Positions 44,479-53,230 of a stretch of DNA of 64,000 bases are shown in pieces. Both the position numbers and the translations under genes were made by a program. The stretch is taken from NCBI RefSeq assembly GCF_004761865.1, contig NZ_SJDM01000001.1, positions 257,549 through 321,548 of the forward strand. Direction: 5' to 3'. A model generated the notes under the pieces. That model made no database searches. It was not told where the DNA came from and was given only the letters and a program-made list of their open reading frames with translations. Positions within the stretch are counted from its first letter, which is position 1. The number at the start of each line of letters is the position of its first letter. Source of the DNA: Crenalkalicoccus roseus. Lineage in GTDB: Bacteria; Pseudomonadota; Alphaproteobacteria; Acetobacterales; Acetobacteraceae.

Positions 44479-46643
44479 CCGGTGCCTCCTCTCTGGTGTC
44501 GGGCGCGCAGCGTGGCGCGCGCATCCACGGCGATGGCGCCGCCGCCGGCGGCGCGCAGCAGGATCGGGTTGAGGTCCATCTCGGCGAGGCGCGGCCCGAG
44601 ATCGGCGGCGAGCCAGGAGAGCCGCACCAGCGCCTCCGCCGCCGCCGCCGCGTCCAGCGCCGGCCGTCCGCGCACGCCCTGCAGCACCGGCCACAGCGCC
44701 AGGCGGCGCAGCATGGCGAGCGCATCGTCGCGGCGCAGCGGCGCCGGGGCGAGCTGCACGTCGGCCAGCACCTCCACCAGCACCCCGCCCGCGCCCACCA
44801 GCACGAGCGGGCCGAACTCCGGGTCGTGGCGCGCGCCGAGGATCAGCTCCGCCTCGCCGCGCGCCATCTCCTGCACCAGCACGCCCTCCATGCCGCCGAG
44901 GCGTTCCAGGATGGCGGCGACCTCCGCGAAGGCGGCGCGCAGCGCGGCGGCGTCCGCGAGGTTCAGACGTACCAGGCCGAGATCGCTCTTGTGGACGACG
45001 CTGCGGCTGACGCCCTTCAGCGCCACGGGCCAGCCGATGGCCTCCGCCGCCGCCTCGGCCGCCGCCGCGTCGCGCGCCAGGCGCTCCCGCGTCACCGGGA
45101 TGCCGTAGGCGGCGGCGAGGCGCTTCGCCTCCGCCTCGGTCAGCGCCCCCTCGGGCAGGTCCGCGGGCGGCGGCCCGGCGCCGGCGGGACGCTCGGGCGG
45201 CGCCAGGGCGGCGCGGCCGCGGCCCGCCGCCTCCGCCTCCAGCGCCCCGAGCACGGCGAGCGCGTCGGAGACCCGGTCGAGGAAGGGGAAGCCGGCCTCG
45301 CGCATCGCCGCCCGCGCCCCGTCGCCCACCGAGCCCGCCATCATCACGTAGAGCAGCGGCCGCCCGGCCTCGCGGCAGAGCGGCGGCAGCAGCGCCGCGC
45401 GCGCCGCCATGGCCGGCTGCGTCGTCATCGGCACGAGGACGGCGCCGATGTCGGGGTCGCGCAGGAAGGCGCGCAGGCACTCCCTGAGGCCCTCCTCGCT
45501 GGTGCCGTCGTCGAAGCTGCCGGTGTCGAGCGGCAGGTGGACATGGCTCTCCGGCATCCAGCGGCGCAGCACGGCGCGCGTCGCCTCCGACATCGCGGCG
45601 AGGCGCAGCCCGGCGGCGGGCAGCATGTCCGCCGTGGTCGCCGTGCTGCCGCCCGAGGAGGCGACGACGGCGAGCCCCATGCCGGCGCGCGGCAGGCGCG
45701 GCAGCCGGTCCAGCGCGTCGGCCGCCAGCACCATCGCCGCCGGATCCGCCATCACCACCGCGCCGGCGTCGCGGCAGGCGGCCTCGAAGGCGGCGAAGGA
45801 GCCGGCGAGGCTCGCGGTGTGGGAACGCGCGGCCTGCGCCCCCGCCTCCGACCGGCCGGCCTTGACGCAGAGCACGGGTTTGCCCGCCGCGCGGGCCCGG
45901 CGCAGCAGCTCCACGAAGCGGCGCGGCGCCTTCAGCCCCTCGGCGTAGAGGGCGATGACGCGCGTCGCCGGATCGGCGATCAGGTATTCGAGGAAGTCGC
46001 ACAGATCGAGGTCGGCCTGGTTGCCGACCGAGATGCAGCGCGAGAACCCGGCGCCGTGATCGTGGCCGAGCGAGACCAGCGTGCCCATCAGCGCGCCGGA
46101 CTGGCTCACCATGCCGATGCCGCCGGCGCGCAGCCCCTCCGCCTCCAGCGCCAGCGAGGAGGAGAGCATCGCCGCATCGGTCATGTTGAAGATGCCGAGG
46201 CAGTTCGGCCCGACCAGGCGCATCCCGGCGGCGCGCGCCACCTCCACCACCCGCCGCTCCAGCGCCGCGCCCTCCGGCCCCGCATCGGCGAGCTTGCCGG
46301 TGATGACGATGGCCGCCCCCACTCCGGCCGCGGCGCAGTCCTCGATCTGGCGCAGGAGATGCGCCGCCGGCACCGCCAGGATGGCGGCGTCCACCGGGCC
46401 GGGCGCGGCGCCTAGGCTCGGGAAAGCGGGCAGGCCGCGGATGGCGGCGCGGTTCGGGTTGACCGGCAGGATCCGCCCCGGGAAGCCGTGCCTGATCAGG
46501 TAGTGGAGGACGCGGCCGCCGAACTTGCCGACATCCTCCGAGGCGCCGATGACGGCGACGGAACGCGGGGCGACAATGCGTTCGAGCGGAATGCGGTCGG
46601 GCGCCGCCCGGCCCGCGCCATCCGTCCCGGCGGGGTGCAGCAT
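44475..46643 (-). CDS. acetate--CoA ligase (ADP-forming) family protein
   Basis: A 722-residue fused alpha-beta acyl-CoA synthetase. The N-terminal CoA-binding Rossmann domain has SVAVIGASEDVGKFGGRVL. The succinyl-CoA-ligase-like middle has VSQSGALMG and the probable phosphohistidine in ARSHTASLAG. The C-terminal ATP-grasp domain begins TEAEAKRLAAAYGIPVTRE and contains GWPVALKGVSRSVVHKSDLG. It links an acid to CoA with ATP to ADP, or acts in reverse. It heads the operon with a Bug receptor and a crotonase-fold protein. The substrate is unknown and may not be acetate. Confidence 0.87.
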   Translation of the reverse strand: MLHPAGTDGAGRAAPDRIPLERIVAPRSVAVIGASEDVGKFGGRVLHYLIRHGFPGRILPVNPNRAAIRGLPAFPSLGAAPGPVDAAILAVPAAHLLRQIEDCAAAGVGAAIVITGKLADAGPEGAALERRVVEVARAAGMRLVGPNCLGIFNMTDAAMLSSSLALEAEGLRAGGIGMVSQSGALMGTLVSLGHDHGAGFSRCISVGNQADLDLCDFLEYLIADPATRVIALYAEGLKAPRRFVELLRRARAAGKPVLCVKAGRSEAGAQAARSHTASLAGSFAAFEAACRDAGAVVMADPAAMVLAADALDRLPRLPRAGMGLAVVASSGGSTATTADMLPAAGLRLAAMSEATRAVLRRWMPESHVHLPLDTGSFDDGTSEEGLRECLRAFLRDPDIGAVLVPMTTQPAMAARAALLPPLCREAGRPLLYVMMAGSVGDGARAAMREAGFPFLDRVSDALAVLGALEAEAAGRGRAALAPPERPAGAGPPPADLPEGALTEAEAKRLAAAYGIPVTRERLARDAAAAEAAAEAIGWPVALKGVSRSVVHKSDLGLVRLNLADAAALRAAFAEVAAILERLGGMEGVLVQEMARGEAELILGARHDPEFGPLVLVGAGGVLVEVLADVQLAPAPLRRDDALAMLRRLALWPVLQGVRGRPALDAAAAAEALVRLSWLAADLGPRLAEMDLNPILLRAAGGGAIAVDARATLRARHQRGGTG

Positions 46644-46815
46644 GCTCTTGTCCGTTCCTCCGCGGCCAGCTTGGCACGCCTTGCCGCGGGGGAACAGCGG
46701 GGATGGCGGGCCGGCGCGACCGACATTGTCTTGTCATTTGAGCCGCCCCGCTGGCATTGCTAGTCGCGGCGGCGACGGCCGCCGGGCCGTCCAGGACAAG
46801 ACCGGGAAAGACCCC

Positions 46816-47808
46816 ATGCCCCTTCCCCGCCGTTCGTGGCTCGCCGCCACGCTGCTGGCCAGCCTCCTCGCCCTGCCCGCCACGGCCCGCGCGCAGCAGG
46901 GACAGGACTGCCCGCGCGGGACGCTCGATGCCCGCTACTGCGACCGCGACGGCGACCTGGTGGCCGACCCGCCGGCCGATCCGCGCCAGCTCGTGGACCC
47001 GCCGGTGCTGATCTTCGCCTACACGCCGGTCGAGGATCCTTCCGTGTACCGCAGGGTGTGGCAGGAATTCCTCGACCATCTCGCGCGCGAGACGGGCAAG
47101 CGCGTGCAGTTCTTCGCCGTGCAGTCCAATGCCGCGCAGATCGAGGCGATGCGCGCGGGGCGCCTGCACGTCGCCGGCTTCAACACCGGCTCCACGCCGC
47201 TCGCGGTGAACTGCGCGGGCTTCGTGCCCTTCGCCATGATGGCGAGCCGCGACGGCGCCTACGGCTACCAGATGGAGATCATCGTGCAGGCCGAGGGGCC
47301 GGTGCAGCGGATCGAGGACCTCAGGGGCCGCACCGTCGCCTTCACCGCCGAGACCTCGAATTCCGGCTTCAAGGCGCCCTCCGCCCTGCTCGCCAGCCAG
47401 TTCGGCATGCAGGCGGGGCGGGACTTCCGCGCCGCCTTCTCCGGCCGGCACGACAACAGCATCATCGGCGTCGCCAACCGCGACTACGACGCGGCGGCCA
47501 TCGCCAACTCCGTGCTGACGCGCATGGTGGCGCGCAACGCCGTGGACCCGAACCGCCTGCGCTCGATCTACCGCAGCGATCCCTTCCCCACCACCGCCTA
47601 CGGCCACGCCCACAACCTGCGCCCGGAGCTCGCACAGAAGGTCCGCGACGCCTTCTTCTCCTTCAACTGGGAGGGCACGGCGCTGCTCGAGGAGTTCCGC
47701 AAGAACGAACCGCCGGCCGAGAGCTTCATCCCCATCACCTACCGCCAGCACTGGACGGTGGTGCGGGAAATCGACCAGGCGATGAACGTCTCCTACGCCT
47801 GCCGCTGA
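46816..47808 (+). CDS. phnD: phosphate/phosphite/phosphonate ABC transporter substrate-binding protein
   Basis: A 330-residue periplasmic receptor of the PhnD type with a signal peptide ([20 protein letters not shown], cleaved after ARAQ). The early Cys-containing segment [15 protein letters not shown] looks like a calcium-binding loop and is typical only of one PhnD subgroup. The core has [52 protein letters not shown] and [15 protein letters not shown]. It hands ligand to the phnC-phnE-phnE importer that follows 13 bases later. No C-P lyase gene is in the window, so the ligand could be phosphite or phosphonate. Confidence 0.9.
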   Translation: MPLPRRSWLAATLLASLLALPATARAQQGQDCPRGTLDARYCDRDGDLVADPPADPRQLVDPPVLIFAYTPVEDPSVYRRVWQEFLDHLARETGKRVQFFAVQSNAAQIEAMRAGRLHVAGFNTGSTPLAVNCAGFVPFAMMASRDGAYGYQMEIIVQAEGPVQRIEDLRGRTVAFTAETSNSGFKAPSALLASQFGMQAGRDFRAAFSGRHDNSIIGVANRDYDAAAIANSVLTRMVARNAVDPNRLRSIYRSDPFPTTAYGHAHNLRPELAQKVRDAFFSFNWEGTALLEEFRKNEPPAESFIPITYRQHWTVVREIDQAMNVSYACR

Positions 47809-47821
47809 GGGCGCGCCGCCC

Positions 47822-48640
47822 GTGCCCGGCGACGCCGCCCTGCTCTCGGTCGAGGGGCTGAGCAAGCGCTACCCGACCGGCGACCTCGCGCTCGACGACG
47901 TGGACCTGCAGGTGCCCGCGGGGCAGGTGATGGCGCTGATCGGCCCCTCCGGCGCCGGCAAGTCCACGCTGATCCGCTGCGTCAACCGGCTGGTGGAGCC
48001 GAGCGCGGGGCGGGTGCGGCTGGAGGGGGAGGAGATCACCGGCCTCGGCGCCACCGCGCTGCGCCGGGCGCGGCGGCGCATGGGCATGATCTTCCAGGAA
48101 TACGCCCTGGTCGAGCGGCTGACGGTGATGGAGAACGTGCTCTCCGGCCGGCTCGGCTACACCGGCTTCTGGGCCTCCTGGTTCCGCCGCTTCCCCCGCC
48201 GCGACGTCGAGCAGGCCTTCCGCCTGCTCGACCGGGTCGGCCTCGCGCACATGGCGGACAAGCGGGCAGACGCGCTCTCCGGCGGGCAGCGCCAGCGCGT
48301 CGGCATCCTGCGCGCGCTGATGCAGGACCCGGCGCTGCTGCTGGTGGACGAGCCGACCGCGAGCCTGGACCCGCGCACCAGCCGCCAGATCATGCGCCTG
48401 CTGGTCGAGCTGTGCGAGGAGCGCGGCCTCGCCGCCATCATCAACATCCACGACGTGGCCCTGGCGCGGGACTTCGCGCGCCGCATCGTCGGGCTGCGCG
48501 CCGGGCGCATCGTCTTCGACGGCCCGCCGGAGGCGCTGGACGCGGAGGTGCTGACCCGCATCTACGGCGAGGAGGACTGGTCGCGCGCCCTGCGCCGCCC
48601 CGAGGAGGAGGACGCCGAGGAGGCGGCCACCGCGGCATGA
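47822..48640 (+). CDS. phnC: phosphonate ABC transporter ATP-binding protein
   Basis: A 272-residue ABC ATPase with all motifs: Walker [11 protein letters not shown]-loop [19 protein letters not shown], signature [11 protein letters not shown], Walker [14 protein letters not shown] and the switch His in [12 protein letters not shown]. The [19 protein letters not shown] and [19 protein letters not shown] segments mark the PhnC branch. The start is a GTG at 47822. Its stop overlaps the first phnE by 4 bases (ATGA). Confidence 0.94.
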   Translation: MPGDAALLSVEGLSKRYPTGDLALDDVDLQVPAGQVMALIGPSGAGKSTLIRCVNRLVEPSAGRVRLEGEEITGLGATALRRARRRMGMIFQEYALVERLTVMENVLSGRLGYTGFWASWFRRFPRRDVEQAFRLLDRVGLAHMADKRADALSGGQRQRVGILRALMQDPALLLVDEPTASLDPRTSRQIMRLLVELCEERGLAAIINIHDVALARDFARRIVGLRAGRIVFDGPPEALDAEVLTRIYGEEDWSRALRRPEEEDAEEAATAA

Positions 48641-49455
48641 GCGCCACCGCCTTCGATCCCGCCGCCGCCGCCCGCGCCTGGCGGCCGCCGGCGCTGATCG
48701 GCGACGCCAGGCTGCGCTGGGCGATCTACGCCGGCGCGCTGCTCTACGCGGCGCTCGCCCTCGGCTCGGTCGAGGTGAACTGGACCCGCGCGGCGGAGGG
48801 GCTGGAGCGCGGCGCCCGCTTCCTCGCCGGCTTCTTCCCGCCCGACTTCGTCAGCAAGCGCGAGGAGATCCTGGACGGGCTGCTCGAGAGCCTGACCATG
48901 ACGGTGGTCGCGACCGCCCTCGGCATCGTGCTGTCGGTGCCGGTGGCGCTCGGCGCCGCGCGCAACCTGGCGCCGCTGCCCGTCTACCTGTTCTGCCGCG
49001 GCATCATCGCCGTCAGCCGCACCTTCCAGGAGATCATCATCGCCATCGTCTTCGTCGCCATGCTGGGCTTCGGGCCGCTGGCGGGGATGCTGACGCTCGC
49101 CTTCGCCACCATCGGCTTCCTCGGCAAGCTGCTGGCCGAGGACATCGAGGACATGCAGGCCGAGCAGGCGGAGGCGATCCGCGCCACCGGCGCGGGCTGG
49201 TTCCAGCTCCTCGCCTGGGCGGTGCTGCCGCAGGTGCGGCCGCGGCTGATCGGGCTGTCCGCCTACCGGCTCGACATCAACTTCCGCGAGAGCGCGGTGC
49301 TCGGCCTGGTCGGCGCGGGCGGCATCGGCGACACGCTGAACACCGCCTTCGACCGCTACGAGTTCGACACCGCGGCGGCGGTGCTGATCGTCATCGTCGC
49401 GATCGTGCTGGCCTGCGAGTACACGAGCGGCTGGATCCGCCGGGCGGTGCAGTGA
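48637..49455 (+). CDS. phnE: phosphonate ABC transporter permease (first PhnE)
   Basis: A 272-residue inner-membrane permease with about six hydrophobic helices. The inner-membrane coupling loop reads [21 protein letters not shown], the EAA motif that docks on Phn[24 protein letters not shown] follows, typical of PhnE. It starts at an ATG overlapping the phnC stop. It forms the channel with the second PhnE. Confidence 0.92.
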   Translation: MSATAFDPAAAARAWRPPALIGDARLRWAIYAGALLYAALALGSVEVNWTRAAEGLERGARFLAGFFPPDFVSKREEILDGLLESLTMTVVATALGIVLSVPVALGAARNLAPLPVYLFCRGIIAVSRTFQEIIIAIVFVAMLGFGPLAGMLTLAFATIGFLGKLLAEDIEDMQAEQAEAIRATGAGWFQLLAWAVLPQVRPRLIGLSAYRLDINFRESAVLGLVGAGGIGDTLNTAFDRYEFDTAAAVLIVIVAIVLACEYTSGWIRRAVQ

Positions 49456-50273
49456 TGGCGGTGACCTGCGGCCCGGACGGCATCCCGCAATGGCGCCGCC
49501 GCACCCCGCGGGGCGACCTGCTGGCCTGGGCCGGCTGGCTCGGCGCGGTGGCGCTGACCATGCTCTGCTTCCACTACATCTCCGAGCGCACCATCTGGGC
49601 CTTCGTGTGGGACGCGCCGGCGCAGGGCGCCGACCTCGTGTCGCGCATGTTCCCGCCGCGCTGGTCCTACGCCGCGCAGCTCTGGCGGCCGCTCTGGGAC
49701 ACGATCAACATCGCCACGCTCGGCACCGCGCTCGCCGTGCTGCTCGGCGTGCCGGTCGCCTTCCTCGCCGCGCACAACACCACGCCGAGCCGGGCGCTGC
49801 TGCGCCCGGCGGCGCTGTTCGTCATCGTCGCCAGCCGCTCCATCAACTCGCTGATCTGGGCGCTGGTGCTGGTGATCGTGCTCGGACCGGGGATGCTGGC
49901 CGGCATTCTGGCGATCGCGCTGCGCTCCATCGGCTTCATCGCCAAGCTGCTCTACGAGGCGATCGAGGAGATCGACCCCACCCAGGTCGAGGCGGTGGAG
50001 GCGACCGGCGCCGGCCGGGCGCAGGTGCTGGCCTGGGGCATCGCGCCGCAGGTGCTGCCCGCCTTCGCCGGCATCTCCGTCTTCCGCTGGGACATCAACA
50101 TCCGCGAGGCGACGGTGCTCGGCCTGGTCGGCGCGGGCGGCATCGGCATGCAGCTCCAGGCCTCGATCAACGTGCTCGCCTGGCCGCAGGTGACGATGAT
50201 CTTCCTGCTGATCCTGGTGACGGTGCTGGTCAGCGAATGGGTCTCGGCCCGCGTGCGCCACGCGGTGATCTGA
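49455..50273 (+). CDS. phnE: phosphonate ABC transporter permease (second PhnE)
   Basis: A 272-residue permease paralogous to the preceding gene, with the same EAVEATGAGRAQVLAWGIAPQ coupling loop and a matching [22 protein letters not shown] segment. The ATG at 49455 shares one base with the upstream stop (TGATG); a GTG at 49452 is also possible. Two adjacent phnE genes are common in alphaproteobacterial importers, giving a heterodimeric channel. It ends the operon. Confidence 0.92.
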   Translation: MAVTCGPDGIPQWRRRTPRGDLLAWAGWLGAVALTMLCFHYISERTIWAFVWDAPAQGADLVSRMFPPRWSYAAQLWRPLWDTINIATLGTALAVLLGVPVAFLAAHNTTPSRALLRPAALFVIVASRSINSLIWALVLVIVLGPGMLAGILAIALRSIGFIAKLLYEAIEEIDPTQVEAVEATGAGRAQVLAWGIAPQVLPAFAGISVFRWDINIREATVLGLVGAGGIGMQLQASINVLAWPQVTMIFLLILVTVLVSEWVSARVRHAVI

Positions 50274-50274
50274 G

Positions 50275-50293
50275 GGGGGCGCTCAGCGCCCCC
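50275..50293. terminator. hairpin between converging phnE and acyl-CoA dehydrogenase genes
   Basis: GGGGGCGC-TCA-GCGCCCCC is a perfect 8-bp inverted repeat that begins just after the phnE stop and overlaps the last codons of the dehydrogenase gene on the other strand. Likely a shared transcription end. Confidence 0.5.
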
Positions 50294-51452
50294 TGCCGTC
50301 GAGCCCCATGCGCCGGGCGATGATGGAGAGCATGATCTCGTCCGCCCCGCCGCCGATGGAGCCGAGGCGGAAGTCGCGCCAGGCGCGGCTGATCCAGTTC
50401 TCCCAGGCGTAGCCCATGCCGCCCATGAACTGCACGCACCAGTCCGCCACCTCGCGCGAGAGGCGCCCCGCCTTCAGCTTGCACATGGAGGCGAGCTCGG
50501 TCACGTCCTCGCCCGCCACGTAGCGCTCGGTGGTGTGGTAGACGAGGGCGCGCAGCGCCTCGATCTCGGTCTTCAGCTCGGCCAGCTTGAACTGGATCAC
50601 CTGGTTGTCGAGCAGCGGCCGGCCGAAGGCGTGGCGGGCGCGCAGGTAGTCCGCCACGTGCTCGATCATCTGCCCCATCGCCAGGCGGCGGGCGGCGGCG
50701 TTCAGCCGCTCCTCCTGGAACTGGCGCATCTGGTAGGCGAAGCCCCTCCCCTCCTCGCCGATGCGGTTCCGCTTCGGCACCCTGACCCCGTCGAGGAAGA
50801 GCTGCGCCGTGTCGCTGCACCACATGCCGAGCTTGCGGATCTTGCGCCGCGACACGCCCGCGCGGTCCGGCCCGCCCGGACGCTCGCGCAGCGGCAGCAC
50901 GATCAGCGACTTGTTGCGGTGCGGCGGCCCGTCCGAGGTGTTGGCCAGCAGGCAGACCCAGTCCGCCTCCATGCCGTTGGTGATCCACATCTTGCCGCCG
51001 CTGACGACGTAGTCGTCGCCGTCGGGGCGCGCCACGGTGCGGATCGAGGCGACGTCCGAGCCCGCCCCCTCCTCGGAGACGCCGATCGAGACCACCACCT
51101 CGCCGGCGATGGCCGGCGCCAGATACTCGCGGCGCAGCGCGTCGCTGCCGAACTCGGCCAGCGCCGGCGTCGCCATGTCGCTCTGCACCGAGAGCGCCAT
51201 GCCCACGCCCTGCGCCTTCATCGTCCCCAGCGCCTCGCCGGCCGCGACCGCGAAGGAGAAGTCGAGGCCCGAGCCGCCATAAGCCACCGGCTTGGTGATG
51301 CCGAGCAGCCCGAGCGCGCCGGCCTTGCGGAACACCTCGCGCGAGGGGAAGCGCTCCGCCTCCTCCCAGGCGTCCACGTGGGGGTCTATCTCCTCCGCCA
51401 CGAAGCGGCGGACGCTGTGCATCAGGCGATGGTGGTCCTCGGTGTAGAGCAT
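50283..51452 (-). CDS. acyl-CoA dehydrogenase family protein
   Basis: A 389-residue FAD-dependent dehydrogenase. SIGVSEEGAGSDVASIRT, GGKMWITNGMEADWVCLLANT and RKLGMWCSDTAQLFLDGVRVP are the flavin- and substrate-binding strands. FMGGMGYAWENWISRAWRD and GSIGGGADEIMLSIIARRMG end the C-terminal helical domain, as in long- and branched-chain type dehydrogenases. The ATG at 51452 starts MLYTEDHHRLMHSVRRF, the usual N-terminus. It is not adjacent to other fatty-acid genes; substrate unknown. Confidence 0.88.
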   Translation of the reverse strand: MLYTEDHHRLMHSVRRFVAEEIDPHVDAWEEAERFPSREVFRKAGALGLLGITKPVAYGGSGLDFSFAVAAGEALGTMKAQGVGMALSVQSDMATPALAEFGSDALRREYLAPAIAGEVVVSIGVSEEGAGSDVASIRTVARPDGDDYVVSGGKMWITNGMEADWVCLLANTSDGPPHRNKSLIVLPLRERPGGPDRAGVSRRKIRKLGMWCSDTAQLFLDGVRVPKRNRIGEEGRGFAYQMRQFQEERLNAAARRLAMGQMIEHVADYLRARHAFGRPLLDNQVIQFKLAELKTEIEALRALVYHTTERYVAGEDVTELASMCKLKAGRLSREVADWCVQFMGGMGYAWENWISRAWRDFRLGSIGGGADEIMLSIIARRMGLDGRGR

Positions 51453-51510
51453 GGGGCCTCCGGCCGGCGTGGCGGGGCAGGATAGCCGCCGCGCGCCCGC
51501 CCCCAAAGGC

Positions 51511-51546
51511 GGCGGGGGAGGGCCCGTCGCGGCGCCCTCCCCCGCC
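51511..51546 (-). terminator. hairpin downstream of the DegP/Q protease gene
   Basis: A perfect 13-bp inverted repeat (GGCGGGGGAGGGC / GCCCTCCCCCGCC, 10-base loop) lies 23 bases past the protease stop. On the minus strand it is followed by GCCTTTGG, a short T-run. A probable Rho-independent terminator. Confidence 0.65.
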
Positions 51547-51569
51547 CTTCGCGCCCTCCGGCCGCCGGA

Positions 51570-53009
51570 TCAGCCGGCCTGCAGCGGCAGGGCGACGAAC
51601 AGCCGCGCGCCGTCGCGCTCGATCTGCAGCGCGATCGCCTGGCGCCCCTGCTGGCGCGCGGCGCGGACCGCCTGCGCCACATCCTCGGGCCCGTTCACGG
51701 CACGGTCGCCGGCGCGCAGGATCACGTCGCCCTGGCGCAGGCCGCGCGCCGCCGCGGCGCTGTCGGGCCGCACCTCGGCCACCACCGCGCCCTCGCCGCG
51801 CGGCCCCGGCGCCAGCGCCAGGCCGAGCGCGCCGCCCTCGGCGCCCTCGCGCTCCTCGGGGGAGGCGATCCGGCTTGCCGGGTGGCGGCCCACCGTCACC
51901 TGCCGCTCCACGCGCTCGCCGTTGCGCAGCACCACCACGGTCGCGGTGCCGCCCGGCCTCACCCCGGCCACCGCCTCGGCGAGGTCGCGCGGCGCCTCGA
52001 TGGCCCGCTCGCCGAAGCCGACCACCACGTCGCCCGGCTGCAGCCCGGCCCGCTCGGCGGGCGAGCCCTCCTGCACCTGCGCCACCAGCGCGCCGCGGCG
52101 GTCCGGCGCGCCGACGGCGCGCGCCAGCTCCTCGTCGAGGCGCTGCATGGAGACGCCGAGCCAGCCCCGCTCCACCCGCCCGGTCGCGCGGAGCTGGTCC
52201 ACCACCTGGCGTGCCAGGTTGGAGGGCACGGCGAAGCCGATGCCGGCATTGGCGCCGGAGGGCGAGTAGATGGCGGTGGCGATGCCGATCACGCCGCCCC
52301 TGACGTCGAACAGCGGCCCGCCGGAATTGCCGGGGTTGATCGGCGCGTCGGTCTGGATGAAGTCGTCATAGGGCCCGGCGCCGATCTGCCGGCCGCGCGC
52401 CGAGACGATGCCGGCGGTGGCGGTGCCGCCGAGGCCGAAGGGGTTGCCCATCGCCACCACCCATTCGCCGACGCGCAGCCGGTCGCTGTCGCCCCATTCG
52501 AGGGCGGGCAGCGGCGCCTCGGCCTCCACCTTCAGCAGGGCGAGGTCGGTCTGCGGGTCGGTGCCCACCACCCGCGCCGGCATCTCCCGCCCGTCGGCGA
52601 GCTGCACCGTCACCGAGGCGGCGTCGCCGACCACGTGGTTGTTGGTGACGATGTAGCCGGCCGGGTCGATGATGAAGCCCGAGCCGCGACCGGCGCGCGG
52701 GCGCGGCAGCGGCATCTGCTCGCGGAAGAAGCGCTCGAAGGGCGTGCCGCGGAATTGCGGCGGCAGCTCCGGCGCCCGCGGCGTCCGCCCGGTCACGGTC
52801 ACGTTGACGACGGCGGGGGCGACGCGCGCCACCAGGTCGGCGAAGTCGGGCATGGCGGCGGCGCGCGGCAGCGCGACGGCGGTGCCCGCCGCCGGGGCAT
52901 TCGCCGTCTGCGCCCAGGCCCCGGGCGTGAGCGCCGTGGTGGCCAGGGCGAGGGCGAGCGCGCCCACCACGCCGCGGGCGGCCAGGCCTGTCCTGCTCTT
53001 CCTCGTCAT
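51570..53009 (-). CDS. DegP/DegQ-type periplasmic serine endoprotease
   Basis: A 479-residue HtrA protease. A signal peptide (about residues 1-34, ending in GAWAQ) is followed by the trypsin-like domain with His125 (VTNNHVVGDA), Asp155 (DPQTDLALLK) and Ser229 (NPGNSGGPLF). Two PDZ domains end the protein (GWLGVSMQRLDEELA with GLQPGDVVVGFG, and GLALAPGPRGEGAVVAEVRP with GLRQGDVIL). It degrades or refolds misfolded envelope proteins. The ATG at 53009 has a GGAGA site upstream. It is divergent from the three-gene coiled-coil cluster. Confidence 0.93.
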   Translation of the reverse strand: MTRKSRTGLAARGVVGALALALATTALTPGAWAQTANAPAAGTAVALPRAAAMPDFADLVARVAPAVVNVTVTGRTPRAPELPPQFRGTPFERFFREQMPLPRPRAGRGSGFIIDPAGYIVTNNHVVGDAASVTVQLADGREMPARVVGTDPQTDLALLKVEAEAPLPALEWGDSDRLRVGEWVVAMGNPFGLGGTATAGIVSARGRQIGAGPYDDFIQTDAPINPGNSGGPLFDVRGGVIGIATAIYSPSGANAGIGFAVPSNLARQVVDQLRATGRVERGWLGVSMQRLDEELARAVGAPDRRGALVAQVQEGSPAERAGLQPGDVVVGFGERAIEAPRDLAEAVAGVRPGGTATVVVLRNGERVERQVTVGRHPASRIASPEEREGAEGGALGLALAPGPRGEGAVVAEVRPDSAAAARGLRQGDVILRAGDRAVNGPEDVAQAVRAARQQGRQAIALQIERDGARLFVALPLQAG

Positions 53010-53096
53010 CTGCGGTCTCCGGCAGTTCGCCCGCCCGGACGGGGCGGGGGTTTCCGGCAGGAAAGCGCGCCCCGCCTGCCCGCGACCTCGCGCGGA

Positions 53097-53114
53097 GCAT
53101 ACGGATTCGTATGC
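53097..53114. promoter_or_regulatory. inverted repeat, possible operator
   Basis: GCATACG-GATT-CGTATGC, a perfect 7-bp inverted repeat, lies in the 221-base gap between the divergent protease gene and the coiled-coil cluster. It is the only AT-richer spot there and contains a GATTC (GANTC) methylation sequence. It is a candidate regulator site for either gene. Confidence 0.4.
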
Positions 53115-53230
53115 CGGCGGGCCGGCGGGCGGCACCGCCCCGGTGACATCGCCGCCCTCCATCCCCACCTCCGCCGGCGGCGCGCCCCTTCCGGACGCGC
53201 CGCCGCCCCCGCCACGGAACAGGACCCGCC

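Noticed and set aside
46726-46737. TTGTC TTGTCAT repeat upstream of phnD, possible PHO box
   Set aside because: The repeats are 5 bases apart and not 11, and the second half-site is incomplete; not enough to call PhoB control.
43504-47865. 1453-codon open frame on the minus strand
   Set aside because: Only its last 325 codons (Bug receptor) are real; the rest is out of frame with the acyl-CoA ligase and antisense to phnD.
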